From contig QKEI01000216.1 of NCBI GenBank assembly GCA_003251795.1, forward strand, positions 1-35,208: a stretch of 35,208 nucleotides of DNA. Reading direction: 5' to 3'. The translations under genes and the position numbers were made by a program. Origin of the DNA: Candidatus Muproteobacteria bacterium. Its GTDB lineage: Bacteria; Pseudomonadota; Gammaproteobacteria; Acidiferrobacterales; SPGG2. Below, piece by piece: positions 34,743 to 35,208 of the stretch; positions within the stretch are counted from its first letter, which is position 1, and the number at the start of each line of letters is the position of its first letter. The notes beneath the pieces were generated by a model. The model worked only from the letters and a program-made list of their open reading frames with translations, was not told the DNA's origin and did no database searches.

Positions 34743-35208
34743 ATGACCGTAATCAACCAACTCGCCAAATGGGCAGCCGAGACCCCGGCCGACTGGTCCG
34801 AGGTGGCACTGACCCGTGCCGAGCATGCAATCGAGGACGTGGTTGCTTGTTTGGTTGCTGGCGCCGGTGACGAAGCTGCATCACGGGTACGTCACGCCAT
34901 CGCGTCATGGGGTGAGGGGTCATCGACTGTAGTCGGACAACGTACCGCAGTACCGGCGCCCTGGGCGGCACTGGCTAACGGCACGGCAGCGCACGCGCTT
35001 GATTACGATGACATCTTTCTACCCGGCGTCACTCATGCCACCGCGGTGTTGTTTCCGGCTCTGCTGGCGCTGGCAGAACAAATCGACGCTGGCGGTGAGG
35101 CTTTGCTGGATGCGTATATCGTCGGCCTAGAGACGCAAGCCGTCGTCGGTCGCGGCGTCAATCGTTCCCACTACGACCTAGGTTGGCATGCAACTGCGAC
35201 CATCGGCT
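34743..35208 (+). CDS. MmgE/PrpD-family protein, 5' part (cut by window edge)
   Basis: An open frame from ATG to the window end with no stop (155 codons seen). The N-terminal helical domain pattern is that of MmgE/PrpD proteins: LAKWAAETPADWSEVALTRA, an AIEDVVACLVAGAGDEA helix, the STVVGQRTAVPAPWAALANG segment, HALDYDDIFLPGVTHATAVL with the conserved Asp-Asp and His residues of the active site, and VGRGVNRSHYDLGWHATATI. Family members are 2-methylcitrate dehydratases and cis-aconitate decarboxylase-like enzymes, but most are uncharacterised. With only the first third visible, the substrate cannot be assigned. It has its own probable promoter, and no partner genes are visible. Confidence 0.85.
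   Translation, partial: MTVINQLAKWAAETPADWSEVALTRAEHAIEDVVACLVAGAGDEAASRVRHAIASWGEGSSTVVGQRTAVPAPWAALANGTAAHALDYDDIFLPGVTHATAVLFPALLALAEQIDAGGEALLDAYIVGLETQAVVGRGVNRSHYDLGWHATATIG

Overview
The window reads as a GC-rich gammaproteobacterial chromosome segment. The grounds are an aryl-polyene-type (APE) type II fatty-acid-synthase operon, two perfect FNR/ANR operators, a Rap1a-domain protein, an OmpA-family protein and proteobacterial Shine-Dalgarno sites. The genus cannot be fixed. The metabolic set (NAD malic enzyme, NifJ-type pyruvate:ferredoxin oxidoreductase, a GltD-like flavoprotein, FNR control) suggests a facultative anaerobe. I saw no rRNA, tRNA or CRISPR array.

Layout. (1) 81-3257, plus strand: an overlapping trio of FAD-linked oxidase, PAP2-type membrane phosphatase/transferase and short-chain dehydrogenase, followed by an enolase-superfamily enzyme (3420-4529). 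(2) 4716-6469, plus strand: three paralogous secreted proteins built from five copies of one module of about 85 residues. (3) 18520 down to 8115, minus strand: a 12-gene, tightly overlapping APE-like operon (ACP, COG4648 membrane protein, acyl-AMP ligase, dehydratase, acyltransferase, LolA-like, MMPL exporter, ketosynthase, chain-length factor, dehydratase, ketoreductase, GT2 glycosyltransferase), with a B12-binding radical SAM gene just downstream. It lacks several parts of the standard APE set. (4) 18771-22334: a BT1-like transporter, an FHA protein with a degenerate GGDEF domain, and a small tyrosine recombinase whose 5' end lies in a ladder of 10-bp repeats. (5) 22606-26135: an OmpA-family coiled-coil protein and NAD malic enzyme. 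(6) 26136-27227: an anaerobic regulatory hub with two perfect FNR boxes, a putative small RNA and a YbaK-type deacylase. (7) 27228-33509: GltD-like protein, NifJ and a DHOD-like protein. (8) 33541-35208: a Rap1a-domain protein, a 38-base palindrome, a small membrane protein and the start of an MmgE/PrpD gene cut by the window edge.

How the genes fit together. The APE-like operon can load, extend, reduce and dehydrate a polyene chain on a single ACP, transfer it to a lipid or sugar and export it through the MMPL/LolA pair. At 26.1-33.5 kb, both FNR boxes sit about 41 bp upstream of predicted start points in both directions. This implies that malic enzyme (malate to pyruvate) and PFOR (pyruvate to acetyl-CoA plus reduced ferredoxin) are switched on together when oxygen is low. 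YbaK and an unannotated RNA of about 144 nt with a strong intrinsic terminator appear to share the two control regions.
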